DNA from: Bacteroidota bacterium
GTDB taxonomy: Bacteria; Bacteroidota; Ignavibacteria; UBA10030; SZUA-254
Reading direction: 5' to 3'
Assembly: GCA_036522515.1 (NCBI GenBank)
Contig: DATDFQ010000056.1
Span: 310,001 to 374,000, forward strand
DNA: 64,000 bases
Part shown: piece after piece, positions 50,628 through 59,118 of the stretch
Layout: every line of letters starts with the position of its first letter
Numbering within the stretch: position 1 is the first letter of the stretch
Notes under the pieces: model-generated
What the model saw: only the letters and a program-made list of their open reading frames with translations
Databases searched by the model: none
What the model was told of the DNA's origin: nothing
Translations under genes and position numbers: made by a program

Positions 50628-52346
50628 ACGCCCGTCCGAACCGTTCCGTCGCCCGCCCAGGCGCTGCTGCATGCTCTTCTCTGCGGCATCATCCTGACGA
50701 CCTCATTCTTTTGCGCCGGCCAGGTCGCACCCTCGGGCGGCCCGCCCGATACCACCCCCCCGGTGATTGTAAGCTCCTACCCGTCGCACGGAGCGCTCGG
50801 TTACCGGGACAACCGGCTGAACCTTGTGTTCAACAAGTATGTGGATCACTCGAGCGTGGAAGGATCGCTTTTCATTTCGCCGTCGGTCGGCGAACTGAAC
50901 ATCGCGTGGAGCGGGACGGAAGTGGAAATCCGGTTCTCGGATTCCCTGCGGCCGAACACCACCTATATCCTCACGGTCGGCACCGACGCGGTCGACACCA
51001 GAAAGAACAGGATGGCGAGCGCGTTCGCTCTTCCCTTTTCGACCGGCGAACATCTCGACTCCGCGAGCGTGTCGGGGAAAGTGTTCGACACGGCTCCGGG
51101 CGGTATCATGATCTTCGCCTACATCCTGGGGGGCCAACGGGGCGATACGCTCAACCCCACCCATACGAAGCCGGATTATGAGACCCAGACGGGGAAGGAC
51201 GGGTCGTTTGTTCTGACGAACCTAGCCCTGGGGAGCTATCGGGTGATCGCGGTCCGCGACGAATACAGGAATCTCCTCTACGACCGCCAGACGGACGAGT
51301 TCGGGATGGCGACCTCGGATCTTCTGCTCGACAGCGCGAGGATGAAGATCGCGGGGATCCAATTCCGGATGACGAAGGAAGACACCACCCGCCCCTTTCT
51401 CTCAAGCGCGAGACCGCTCGACCGCTCGCACCTGCTTCTCCGCTTCAGCGAGGCGATGGACACCACAGGCGTCCGTGGGAGCTCGATTTCCATTCTCGAT
51501 ACCGCAACACACGAGAGTCTTCCGGTCCGGGATTTTTCGTTCGTGGACGGCTCGCTCCTTGCCGCCCAGGCTGTCACTGCGGACCAGGAGAGCAGCAAAA
51601 CCTACCGTGCGGCATTATCGGGGATGAAGGACTTGCATGGAAACCCCCTGAATTCCCTTGCGGGAACGGGAGTCTTCACGGGTTCGCCTCTCGCCGACAC
51701 GTCGAAGCCGGCGATAAAGCTGAGAGAGATTGAGGAGGGGGGAAGGAACGTTCCGGTGGAGGACAGCGTCGAAATCTTCTTCAGCGAGGCGATTCATCCC
51801 GCGGGCTTCGAGCACGCGTTCCAGTTGAGGGATACGTCAAACAAGCCTGTCGCCGGAAGCTTCAGGTGGTGGAGTTCGGCGCAGGTATCGTTCATCCCTG
51901 CGCGCGCTCTCAGCCTGTCAACGAGCTACCTCGTGAAAGTCGCGCTCGATTCGGTGAAGGATTTTTCAGGAAACCGGGCGGCGGATACCGTCTGGACGAG
52001 AAGGTTTCAGACTCTCGAGGAAAAAGCGGTGGGGAGCATCAAAGGGAAGGTGGTGGACGATTCCGCCGGAGCCGCGGGAACGATTTACATTGTCGCCTCC
52101 AATATCGCCTCCAGGGATGTGAAACCGATGAACGAAGCCCTCTCTTCTCCGGGCGCGTTCGTCTTTGAGCGGGTTCTCGAGGGGAAGTACACGATCGCGG
52201 GCTTCAGGGATTCGAACGGCGACGGAGGGTATTCGTTCGGGATGCCGTTTCCCTATCGTCCCTCGGAACGGTTCGACGTCTTTCCCGACACTCTGAAGGT
52301 AAGGGCACGATGGCCGCTGGAGGGGGTCGTCCTCCGCTTCCGCTAG
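50628..52346 (+). CDS. Ig-like-domain lipoprotein with an apparent ACG start
   Basis: 572 residues if read from ACG 50628. The N-terminus then gives a hydrophobic signal (ALLHALLCGIILTTSFF), a Cys at a lipobox-like site (SFFCAGQ) and the family's characteristic SGGPPDTTPPVIVSSYP. Next come Ig-like beta domains (about 45-150, LNLVFNKYVDHSSVEGSLFI; another near 245-340; another near 350-450) and a C-terminal carboxypeptidase-regulatory-like part. The first conventional start, GTG 50763, would remove the whole export signal. GAGGAGG at 50613-50619 lies 8 bases before the ACG, and no ATG, GTG or TTG occurs in frame between the mltG stop and 50763. Envelope lipoprotein of unknown role common in Bacteroidota. 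Confidence 0.85.
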   Translation, partial: TPVRTVPSPAQALLHALLCGIILTTSFFCAGQVAPSGGPPDTTPPVIVSSYPSHGALGYRDNRLNLVFNKYVDHSSVEGSLFISPSVGELNIAWSGTEVEIRFSDSLRPNTTYILTVGTDAVDTRKNRMASAFALPFSTGEHLDSASVSGKVFDTAPGGIMIFAYILGGQRGDTLNPTHTKPDYETQTGKDGSFVLTNLALGSYRVIAVRDEYRNLLYDRQTDEFGMATSDLLLDSARMKIAGIQFRMTKEDTTRPFLSSARPLDRSHLLLRFSEAMDTTGVRGSSISILDTATHESLPVRDFSFVDGSLLAAQAVTADQESSKTYRAALSGMKDLHGNPLNSLAGTGVFTGSPLADTSKPAIKLREIEEGGRNVPVEDSVEIFFSEAIHPAGFEHAFQLRDTSNKPVAGSFRWWSSAQVSFIPARALSLSTSYLVKVALDSVKDFSGNRAADTVWTRRFQTLEEKAVGSIKGKVVDDSAGAAGTIYIVASNIASRDVKPMNEALSSPGAFVFERVLEGKYTIAGFRDSNGDGGYSFGMPFPYRPSERFDVFPDTLKVRARWPLEGVVLRFR

Positions 52347-52382
52347 CCCGCCGGTGATACCTCACTTTGGCGGCTTCCCTCC

Positions 52383-52480
52383 CCAGCTCGTCATGCTGAC
52401 ATGCTTTAGGTCAGCATCTTCCAACTCTTTTTGAATGATCCCGACCTGAAACATGTCGGGATGACGGCAAAAGATGAAAA
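52383..52480. repeat. 98-bp palindromic repeat, family A, copy 2
   Basis: Same orientation and length as 2949-3046; differences are confined mainly to a few bases in the spacer between the two hairpins. It lies between the convergent stops of the Ig-like lipoprotein (52346) and the SPOR lipoprotein (52504), where it could end transcription. Confidence 0.8.
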
Positions 52481-52503
52481 AGCCACGCTCCGAACCCGCC
52501 GGG

Positions 52504-53091
52504 TTACTGGCGGTGATGTTCGATCTGTTTCTCCGGCTCAATGTTCAACTCGGGCGGCTTCGGAGGGAGATTCTTCAGGATGTTGTCCGGAACGATCCAT
52601 GCCTGGTTGAAGCCGAGACCTCCCAGCCGTTTCAGCAGCCGGGCTGCGGAGGCCCGGTCCTCGTAATTGCCCACCCGCACCTTGTAGTAGGGAGAATCGA
52701 AGACAAGATAGGTCCATTCGTCCGGAAAACGGCTTTCCACGCTGTCCCTCACCTGAACCGCTTCGTCGATATCCTGCGTCAGCAACACCTGCACCCTGAA
52801 TCCGGGGATTGTCTCCGGCACCGCGGTTGTGATAACGTTTGCGGCTTCGACAGCCGAGCGCTGCGTGATCTCCGCCTGTTTTACCACTTTGATATCGGCA
52901 TCGTAGTCGGCGGGGTTGAACGACTTTTCGAACCGCTGGAGAAACCCGGCGTCGGACGGGATGCGCTCGGTCTTCGGTTCAACGGCCCTGGTGCCGGAAC
53001 AATTCCAGAGCGAAATTGTTCCGAGGAGGAGAATTCCCGTCAGGACGATGAACGGGCGGTCACTTCTGGGGAATGTCTGTGGTCCACGCAT
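52504..53091 (-). CDS. SPOR-domain lipoprotein, first of a pair
   Basis: 195 residues from ATG 53091, which overlaps the upstream SPOR gene by 32 nt; a start at 53172 would add unlikely sequence. Signal FIVLTGILLLGTISLWNC with a possible lipobox Cys, a linker with AEITQRSAVEAANVI, then a SPOR domain (about 95-170: FRVQVLLTQDIDEAVQVRDS, YYKVRVGNYEDRASAARLLK). SPOR domains bind denuded glycan strands at division sites. The lipobox (LWNC) is not ideal. Its stop faces the Ig-like lipoprotein gene. Confidence 0.85.
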   Translation of the reverse strand: MRGPQTFPRSDRPFIVLTGILLLGTISLWNCSGTRAVEPKTERIPSDAGFLQRFEKSFNPADYDADIKVVKQAEITQRSAVEAANVITTAVPETIPGFRVQVLLTQDIDEAVQVRDSVESRFPDEWTYLVFDSPYYKVRVGNYEDRASAARLLKRLGGLGFNQAWIVPDNILKNLPPKPPELNIEPEKQIEHHRQ

Positions 53092-53536
53092 CCTTGTAAT
53101 CGCCGGGGTATTTTTGGAGCATCTCGTCGCGGAACTTCCGCGCGTCGTCTTTCGTCGCAAAACTCCCGACAAGCACCTTGTACAGGTAGCTCGTCCGGTC
53201 GTAATAGGTGTTGACGCTCACCGAGAACCGCTCCCGCGCGAGCGCGGCGACGCGATCGGCGTTATCCTGTTTCTGATAGGCCCCGACCTGAACCGCGAAG
53301 CCGGACGCCTGGCCGGAGGGGGAGGATGGTTCGTAGGCGGGCCTGCTCGTATTGTCGACTTTTACGTCGAACGTATCGCTCTTGGCGGGGCCGCCGGCCG
53401 GATTCTGACCGGAGGGGCTTTGAACCGTCGAAGAGCCGCCCTTCTCAGCCGAGCTTTCCTTCGATCCGGAGCATCCCCCGGCGAGGAGCAGTGCGACGAG
53501 AGCCCAGAGAACGAGCGATGGCTTGAACACATTCAT
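53060..53536 (-). CDS. SPOR-domain lipoprotein, second of a pair
   Basis: 158 residues: clear lipoprotein signal ending LLLAGGC, a Ser/Gly/Pro-rich linker (about 23-78), SPOR domain (about 80-150: FAVQVGAYQKQDNADRVAAL, YLYKVLVGSFATKDDARKFR). First of two tandem SPOR genes, probably translationally coupled through the 32-nt overlap. Located 24 bp after deoC, so the three may form one transcript; expected to sit in the periplasm on peptidoglycan. Confidence 0.93.
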   Translation of the reverse strand: MNVFKPSLVLWALVALLLAGGCSGSKESSAEKGGSSTVQSPSGQNPAGGPAKSDTFDVKVDNTSRPAYEPSSPSGQASGFAVQVGAYQKQDNADRVAALARERFSVSVNTYYDRTSYLYKVLVGSFATKDDARKFRDEMLQKYPGDYKDAWTTDIPQK

Positions 53537-53560
53537 GGTAACCTCGGATTGTGATGAACG

Positions 53561-54457
53561 TTAATATGATTGAGCCGCTTTCACCGCGGGAGCCTCTTTG
53601 CTCTCGCCGTTCCCGCCCACGATCTTCACGCTCGCGCTTGCGCCGATGCGGTCGGCTCCGCTTGCGACGAGTGCGAGGGCCTCTTCCCGGGTCCGCACTC
53701 CTCCGGAGGCTTTCACTCCCATCGCGGATCCGACGACATGCCGCATAAGCGCGATATCGCCGACGGTGGCTCCCCCTTTCGCGAAACCCGTCGAAGTCTT
53801 CACAAAATCCGCCCCCGCACGCTTCGCCAGAATACACGCCTTTATTTTCTCTTCGTCCGTAAGGAGGGAGGTCTCAAGAATCACCTTGGTAAGAGCCCGG
53901 TAGCGCCGGGCGGTGGTGACGACCCCGAAGATGTCATTTTCCACGTAATCGTATTCGCCGGATTTGAGCATCCCGACATTCACCACCATGTCGAGCTCTG
54001 TCGCCCCGTCGCGGAGCGCCTGTTCCCCCTCGAATGCCTTTCCCGCGGAGGTGATGGCGCCGAGGGGAAACCCGATCACCGTGCAGACCTTCACGGGCGT
54101 ATCCCGGAGCAGCTTTGCGCAGAGTGAGACATAGCAGGGGTTGATGCAGACGCTTGCAAAATTGTATTTCTTCGCCTCCCGGCAGAGCACGGTGACCTGC
54201 TCTTTTGTGGCTTCGGGTTTGAGAAGGGTGTGGTCGATCATCCGGGCCAGTTCCGTTTCGATCCCGCCGGCGGCCTCGATCCCCATGCCTGCGCTGACAC
54301 GAGCGGCCCCGGTGTGGACGATGGTCTTGACGCCTTCCCTGTTGTGGATGACGCAGAGGCCGTCGCTGCAGATACCGTCCTTACAGCACGATTTCCCGCC
54401 GGAGCTTTCGTGAAGGATCGATTCGACGAGCCGTTCAACCTCGCCTGGCAGCATCAT
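53561..54457 (-). CDS. deoC: deoxyribose-phosphate aldolase (DeoC) with Cys-rich N-terminal extension
   Basis: 298 residues from ATG 54457 (the next codon, 54454, is also ATG). Catalyses reversible cleavage of deoxyribose-5-phosphate. Core TIM barrel from about residue 70: [18 protein letters not shown], Schiff-base Lys in [16 protein letters not shown], second Lys in [14 protein letters not shown]. The first 65 residues form an extension with five cysteines in [12 protein letters not shown], followed by [12 protein letters not shown]. An upstream TTG (54499) is excluded because a predicted promoter overlaps it. The Cys cluster could bind metal. Confidence 0.93.
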   Translation of the reverse strand: MMLPGEVERLVESILHESSGGKSCCKDGICSDGLCVIHNREGVKTIVHTGAARVSAGMGIEAAGGIETELARMIDHTLLKPEATKEQVTVLCREAKKYNFASVCINPCYVSLCAKLLRDTPVKVCTVIGFPLGAITSAGKAFEGEQALRDGATELDMVVNVGMLKSGEYDYVENDIFGVVTTARRYRALTKVILETSLLTDEEKIKACILAKRAGADFVKTSTGFAKGGATVGDIALMRHVVGSAMGVKASGGVRTREEALALVASGADRIGASASVKIVGGNGESKEAPAVKAAQSY

Positions 54458-54497
54458 TCCCTTCGGACAAATTGAGAAAATCCCACTATTCAGCTTC

Positions 54498-54525
54498 AAT
54501 ATACAACTTTATGAAAAAGAAACAA
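54498..54525 (-). promoter_or_regulatory. putative deoC promoter
   Basis: On the minus strand TTGTTT (54525-54520), 16 bp, TATATT (54503-54498); start expected near 54491, leaving about 34 nt of leader before ATG 54457. It sits just inside the family B repeat's flank. Confidence 0.45.
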
Positions 54526-54538
54526 GCCCGCGTATTTT

Positions 54539-54615
54539 GTCATCCTGAGCGAAGCGAAGGATCTCGCAGGTCGGAAAGACGAGATCCTTCGGTCGCTACG
54601 CTCCCTCAGGATGAC
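54539..54615. repeat. 77-bp palindromic repeat, family B, copy 2 (inverted)
   Basis: GTCATCCTGAG (54539-54549) to CTCAGGATGAC (54605-54615), the inverted counterpart of 25775-25851. Located in the divergent deoC/porQ gap. AAGGATCTC / GAGATCCTT arms inside. Confidence 0.85.
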
Positions 54616-54712
54616 ACGTTGGGTGAAATCGAGACACGACTGGTGCTTCTTGTATCTCTCGGGGCATTTTCTTAGATTCCCTTCGGTTTGACACCCATAA
54701 CCTGAACCTTCC

Positions 54713-55657
54713 ATGCGAATCTGCACCCGGACTCTATTTTTTCTCCCGGCGCTCGTCTTGTTGTGCGGCCCGGAGGTTCGCGCACAGGATAATAGCGCGT
54801 ACAACTTTCTCCAGCTCGATGTCGGCGCGCGCGCCGCGGCGCTAGGCGGCGGTCCGGTGGTGATGGTCGATGATCCGAACGCCATCTTTTACAACCCCGC
54901 CGCGCTCGGGACGCTGACCCAGCGCAGAGTCTCCTTCGGTTTTTTCAAGCACCTTCTCGATATTAATGCGGGGCACGCCAGCTTCGGGACGGAAATTCCC
55001 AACCTGGGGTTTGTGGGCGCGGGGATCGTCTATATCAATTACGGCGAGTTTAACCGCACCGGCGAAGAGGGGGAGGATTTAGGGACATTCCATGCGGGCG
55101 AGCTCGCGGTGACCGCGGGCTATGCAGGGGCATTGCGGCCGGGGCTCGAGTATGGAGTGAACGCAAAATTCATCTACTCGTCGATCGCAGAGGCGCACTC
55201 TTCCGCCGCGGCTGTCGATCTGGGGTTGCAGTATGTGGCGATCCCCGACAGAATCACGCTCGGGATAAGCCTGCTCAACCTGGGGACCCAGCTCAATCCT
55301 TACGTCAACACACGGGAAGATCTCCCGCTCAACCTGCGCGTCGGGGCCGAGATCTACCCGGAACACCTCCCGGCGGCTCTCCTACTGAGCCTGGACCGGC
55401 TCAACGAGAAACAGGACTCCTTCGGTGAGAGGTTCAGGGCCTTCTCGGTGGGGCTCGACCTGCTTCCCGGGCCGAACGTCCACCTCCGGATCGGGTACAA
55501 TAACGGACAGAGGCAGGATTTGAAAGTCCTTTCGAGTTCGGGGCTGGCGGGGTTTTCGATCGGAGGGGGGATCAACACGGACATGTACAGCGTCGATTAT
55601 GCCTACTCGTCGCTCGGCCAGATCGGCGCCGTGCACCGGATCAGCATAACGTTCTGA
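54713..55657 (+). CDS. porQ: PorQ-like type IX secretion outer-membrane protein
   Basis: 314 residues: signal peptide (FFLPALVLLCGPEVRAQ) and a beta-barrel of the PorV/PorQ family (NSAYNFLQLDVGARAAALGG, PNAIFYNPAALGTLTQRRVS, GIVYINYGEFNRTGEEGEDL, YGVNAKFIYSSIAEAHSSAA). The closest recalled match is PorQ, which with PorZ handles attachment or processing at the type IX system. Consistent with the type IX cargo at 25882-30234. ATG start; no porZ or porU neighbour. Confidence 0.88.
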   Translation: MRICTRTLFFLPALVLLCGPEVRAQDNSAYNFLQLDVGARAAALGGGPVVMVDDPNAIFYNPAALGTLTQRRVSFGFFKHLLDINAGHASFGTEIPNLGFVGAGIVYINYGEFNRTGEEGEDLGTFHAGELAVTAGYAGALRPGLEYGVNAKFIYSSIAEAHSSAAAVDLGLQYVAIPDRITLGISLLNLGTQLNPYVNTREDLPLNLRVGAEIYPEHLPAALLLSLDRLNEKQDSFGERFRAFSVGLDLLPGPNVHLRIGYNNGQRQDLKVLSSSGLAGFSIGGGINTDMYSVDYAYSSLGQIGAVHRISITF

Positions 55658-55667
55658 CCGGCGCGGC

Positions 55668-56876
55668 TCAGAATTTCTTGTAGGGGGTTTTCAGGTACCG
55701 CCCGGCCTGCTCGTGGGCGCCCTGGTAGTCGTCGAGCGCAAGCACCTTCCGGTACTGCTTCACCGCAAGATCCCGCTTCATCTGCAGGTCGTAAATCATC
55801 CCGATTTTCAGATTCACTCCCACCATGAAACCGGTCGGATCCTTATCGAGGAGCCGTGAAAGCTCGTCGCACCGGTAGAAGTGCTCGAGGGAGGCGGGAT
55901 AGTTTGCCGTGTTCATCTCCTGCACGCCCAGATAATAGCGCGCCTCCCGTTCGAGGAGCCGGTCGTATCCGCGGTTCTTGTGCTCGACTCTCTCCAGGAT
56001 CTCCCTGAAGGCAGTTGCACACGCTTCCCAGTTTCCGAGCGAGGCATAGCAGCGCCCGACATACTTGTGAAAGATCGGGTTGTTCGGGAACCGCGCGTGG
56101 AGTCTTAACGAAAGGGGGAGGGCCTGGTCCGGTTTTTTCTCGTAATTCTGCAAGACCTGCAGGAGAAAATAGGTCGCTTCAATGCTCGCGTACGTCCCGT
56201 TGGAGGCCGTCCTCGCGAGCTCTTTCAGGCCTTTCTTCTTGTTGCCTTCCGGAAAAAAAATCATGAAGGGTTTCACGAAAGGGTAAAGGTCGGGGATGAT
56301 AGCGGCATAATAATGGTACAGACCCATGCCGAGGAGGACGTCGTTGTTCTCCGGCGCCAGTTTGTACGCCTCCTCCACGATGGGAAGGGCCGCGCGGCCG
56401 TCGCTCGCCGCCTTGAGCCAATCCTCCCGGTTGCCGTGCAACCTTCCCCGAAATCCGAGCGCTCCCCCTTTGAAAAAGAGCGCCGCTGTGTCGTGTTCGT
56501 TCTTATCGAGCCGCTTGTCGCACAGATCGATCACCCGGTCCAGTTCGGAAAGGAAGCGGTCGTCGTAGGCCGTGTTCTCAATGTCCGTGACGATTCTCCA
56601 CCAGTCGACCATCGCGAGGAAAAAATAACCCGCCGGATGATCAGGCATCCGGCGGGCGATGTATTGAAACTCGGTCTTTGCGCTGTCGAACGAGAGATTG
56701 TAGACCTCCTCGATCCCCCGGTGAATGCGCGCTTCGGTTGCGGAATCGCCGATCCATTGGGCCGGCGAGGCGACGACAGAGAGCGCCGCAAGGAGCCCGA
56801 TGCACATGCCCCTCGGTACTTTAAGGGACGGCCGGACGGATCCCGCTCTCAGAAGCTCCGGACTACGCGAAATCAC
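55668..56876 (-). CDS. secreted TPR-like protein
   Basis: 402 residues. N-terminal hydrophobic stretch (MCIGLLAALSVVASPAQW) looks like a signal peptide; the rest is helical with TPR-like repeats (FPNNPIFHKYVGRCYASLGN, EARYYLGVQEMNTANYPASL, GMIYDLQMKRDLAVKQYRKV). GTG 56876 overlaps the ompA stop (GTGA) and is kept; ATG 56807 would put the start right at the signal peptide. Function unknown; a periplasmic scaffold is plausible. Confidence 0.8.
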   Translation of the reverse strand: MISRSPELLRAGSVRPSLKVPRGMCIGLLAALSVVASPAQWIGDSATEARIHRGIEEVYNLSFDSAKTEFQYIARRMPDHPAGYFFLAMVDWWRIVTDIENTAYDDRFLSELDRVIDLCDKRLDKNEHDTAALFFKGGALGFRGRLHGNREDWLKAASDGRAALPIVEEAYKLAPENNDVLLGMGLYHYYAAIIPDLYPFVKPFMIFFPEGNKKKGLKELARTASNGTYASIEATYFLLQVLQNYEKKPDQALPLSLRLHARFPNNPIFHKYVGRCYASLGNWEACATAFREILERVEHKNRGYDRLLEREARYYLGVQEMNTANYPASLEHFYRCDELSRLLDKDPTGFMVGVNLKIGMIYDLQMKRDLAVKQYRKVLALDDYQGAHEQAGRYLKTPYKKF

Positions 56877-57544
56877 TCGAGCTGGTTGTTCGCCGCGGCT
56901 TCCTTCAGCTTGTCGTTGGCGAAGATCGCCACTTCGACCCGCCGGTTCTGCTGCCGCCCTTCGGCGGTCGTATTCGAGGCGACCGGTGCGGTTTCACCGA
57001 AGCCCCTCGTCGTAATCCGGGACCCGGCGACGGAAAGGCCCTTCAGGTAGTCGGCGACCGACTGGGCCCGGCGCTCGGACAGGCGCTGATTGTAATCGGC
57101 TGTACCGGTCGAGTCGGTGTGGCCGTCGACCAGGATGTTCGTGTCGGGGTACTTGTTCAGGATCTTCGCGAGACTGGAGATGTTCGATTCTGCGGTGGGT
57201 TGAAGATCGGATGCGTTCGTCTTGAAGAGAATCCCGGAATCGAACGTGATCTTGATTCCCTCGCCGACCCGCTCAATCTTTGCGTTCTTGATGTCATTTC
57301 TCATCTCCTCGGCCTGCTTGTCCATATAATGACCGATCAGCACGCCTGCGGTGCCTCCGACCGCGGCCCCGATGATGACCCCGGCGGCAGTATTCCCCGC
57401 CGCGTGTCCGATGATCCCGCCGATAATTCCCCCGGCAGCAGCTCCTATTCCACCCCCCTTGACGGTGTTGCTCGCCCCGCAGCCCATCATGAGAAGGGAA
57501 GCGCAGATCACCAGAACGGTGAAGAGTTTGATGGGAGTTGTCAT
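56873..57544 (-). CDS. OmpA-family lipoprotein with glycine-zipper segment
   Basis: 223 residues from ATG 57544 (AGGAGAG upstream); a longer frame to 57781 overlaps glyS and is rejected. Signal with lipobox LLMMGC, a glycine-zipper stretch (about 28-70: GGGIGAAAGGIIGGIIGHAA, GAAVGGTAGVLIGHYM), then an OmpA peptidoglycan-binding domain (about 110-205: ITFDSGILFKTNASDL, ILVDGHTDSTGTADYNQRLS, ERRAQSVADYL, GRQQNRRVEVAI). The conserved Asp and Arg that contact diaminopimelate are present. Resembles the YiaD type. Operon with the TPR protein. Confidence 0.95.
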   Translation of the reverse strand: MTTPIKLFTVLVICASLLMMGCGASNTVKGGGIGAAAGGIIGGIIGHAAGNTAAGVIIGAAVGGTAGVLIGHYMDKQAEEMRNDIKNAKIERVGEGIKITFDSGILFKTNASDLQPTAESNISSLAKILNKYPDTNILVDGHTDSTGTADYNQRLSERRAQSVADYLKGLSVAGSRITTRGFGETAPVASNTTAEGRQQNRRVEVAIFANDKLKEAAANNQLE

Positions 57545-57590
57545 GGCGTCTCTCCTCTGAAATGATGTAAGTGTTGAGTTTGGATGGTTG

Positions 57591-59063
57591 CTATGCAGCT
57601 GAAATCCTTGAGGTAAGATATGAAACCACCCTGTCACTCGCAATTCGCTCCTGGGCCATCGAGTCGCGTTCCCGCACCGTGACAGTCTGATCCTCCAGCG
57701 TTTGCGAATCGACGGTGATGCAGAACGGTGTCCCGATTTCGTCCTGCCGCCGGTAGCGGCGCCCGACCGCGCCGCTCGCATCGTAAGAAACCCGGAGAGC
57801 GCTTCTCAACTCCTGTTCGATCTTCTTCGCTATTTCGGGCATTCCGTCCCGGTTCACGAGCGGAAAGACCGCGGCTTTGATCGGGGCGAGTCTCGGGTGG
57901 AGCTTCAGTACCACGCGGGTCTCCGCCGTCCCTTCGGCCGTGGGCGCTTCCTCCTCGGCATAGGCGTTCACGAGAAACGCCATACACGACCGGCTCGCTC
58001 CGGCCGATGTTTCGATGATATACGGCGTGAATTTCTCCTTCGATTCCTCTTCGAAATACTTGAGGCTTTTCCCGGAAAACTGCTCGTGCCGGGAAAGATC
58101 GAAATCGGTGCGGTTGTGCACCCCTTCGATTTCGCCCCAGCCGAACGGGAAGGAATATTCAACGTCGTAGGCATCCTTGGCGTAATGGGCGAGCTTCCCG
58201 GGCTCGTGGCGGTGCCAGCGGAGCTTGCCGGACTCCATCCCGAGCCGGTTGAACCAGCTCATCCGCTGTTCGCGCCAGTATTCGAACCATTCGACGTCGG
58301 TTCCCGGTTTCACAAAGAACTGCATCTCCATCTGCTCGAACTCCCGCGTCCGGAAGAGGAAGTTCTTCGTGTTGATCTCGTTCCTGAACGCCTTGCCGAT
58401 CTGGGCGATGCCGAACGGGATCTTCTGGCGGGAGGAGGACTGAACGTTGAGAAAGTTCACGAAGATCCCCTGGGCCGTCTCGGGGCGTAGGTAGACGACG
58501 GCGCCCGAATCCTCGACCGGCCCGACGAATGTCTTGAACATCAGGTTGAATGTCCGGGCCTCCGTGAAGGTCCCCTTGTTTCCGCAATTGGGACAATTCA
58601 GGACCGGGAGGAATTTTTGGGGTTCAAGCTCCGCGCGCCTGCGGAATTCTTCCGTCATCAGAGTCTCGTCCGCGGGGAGCGCGGCCCCCGGCTCGACGGC
58701 GCGGAGAAGTTCCTTCTGCTTTTTGACCGACAGCTCCTCGAAGAGGATGTCGACGCGATAGCGGGATTTGCACTGCCGGCAATCGACCATCGGATCGGTG
58801 AAATTCTCCACGTGGCCGGAGGCCTCCCACACTTTCGGGTGCATGAGAATCGCCGCGTCGATCCCCTCGACGTTTTCCCGGTATGTCATTTCCTTCCACC
58901 ACTCGGCCTTGATATTGTTCAGGAGCTCGACGCCCAACGGGCCGTAATCCCATGCGCCGTTCAAGCCGCCGTAGATCTCGCTCGACTGGAAGACGAAGCC
59001 CCTCCGTTTGCAGAGCGAGACCAGTTTATCCATCGATACCGTGCCGGGTTTCTCTTTTGCCAT
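57591..59063 (-). CDS. glyS: glycyl-tRNA synthetase (class II, homodimeric type)
   Basis: 490 residues from ATG 59063 (MAKEKPGTVSMDKLVSLCKR). Charges tRNA-Gly. Marks: YGGLNGAWDYGPLGVELL, Zn ligands CRQC (about 93) and CPNC (about 157), motif 2 AQIGKAFRNEINTKNFLFRT, motif 3 region in the FFVKPGTDVEWF to ETSAGASRSCMAFLVNAYAE stretch, and anticodon-binding domain LHPRLAPIKAAVFPLVN. It is the eukaryote/archaeal-like alpha2 enzyme, not the alpha2beta2 GlyQS form. 46 bp before ompA. Confidence 0.97.
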   Translation of the reverse strand: MAKEKPGTVSMDKLVSLCKRRGFVFQSSEIYGGLNGAWDYGPLGVELLNNIKAEWWKEMTYRENVEGIDAAILMHPKVWEASGHVENFTDPMVDCRQCKSRYRVDILFEELSVKKQKELLRAVEPGAALPADETLMTEEFRRRAELEPQKFLPVLNCPNCGNKGTFTEARTFNLMFKTFVGPVEDSGAVVYLRPETAQGIFVNFLNVQSSSRQKIPFGIAQIGKAFRNEINTKNFLFRTREFEQMEMQFFVKPGTDVEWFEYWREQRMSWFNRLGMESGKLRWHRHEPGKLAHYAKDAYDVEYSFPFGWGEIEGVHNRTDFDLSRHEQFSGKSLKYFEEESKEKFTPYIIETSAGASRSCMAFLVNAYAEEEAPTAEGTAETRVVLKLHPRLAPIKAAVFPLVNRDGMPEIAKKIEQELRSALRVSYDASGAVGRRYRRQDEIGTPFCITVDSQTLEDQTVTVRERDSMAQERIASDRVVSYLTSRISAA

Positions 59064-59118
59064 TGAACGTACTCTCTCTTTCGTTGATGATGGTGCGGAA
59101 AATTCGTGTGGTCCGGAT

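Noticed and set aside
57545-57781. Upstream extension of the OmpA-family gene
   Set aside because: It would overlap glyS and give 79 residues of non-homologous sequence before an obvious lipoprotein signal.
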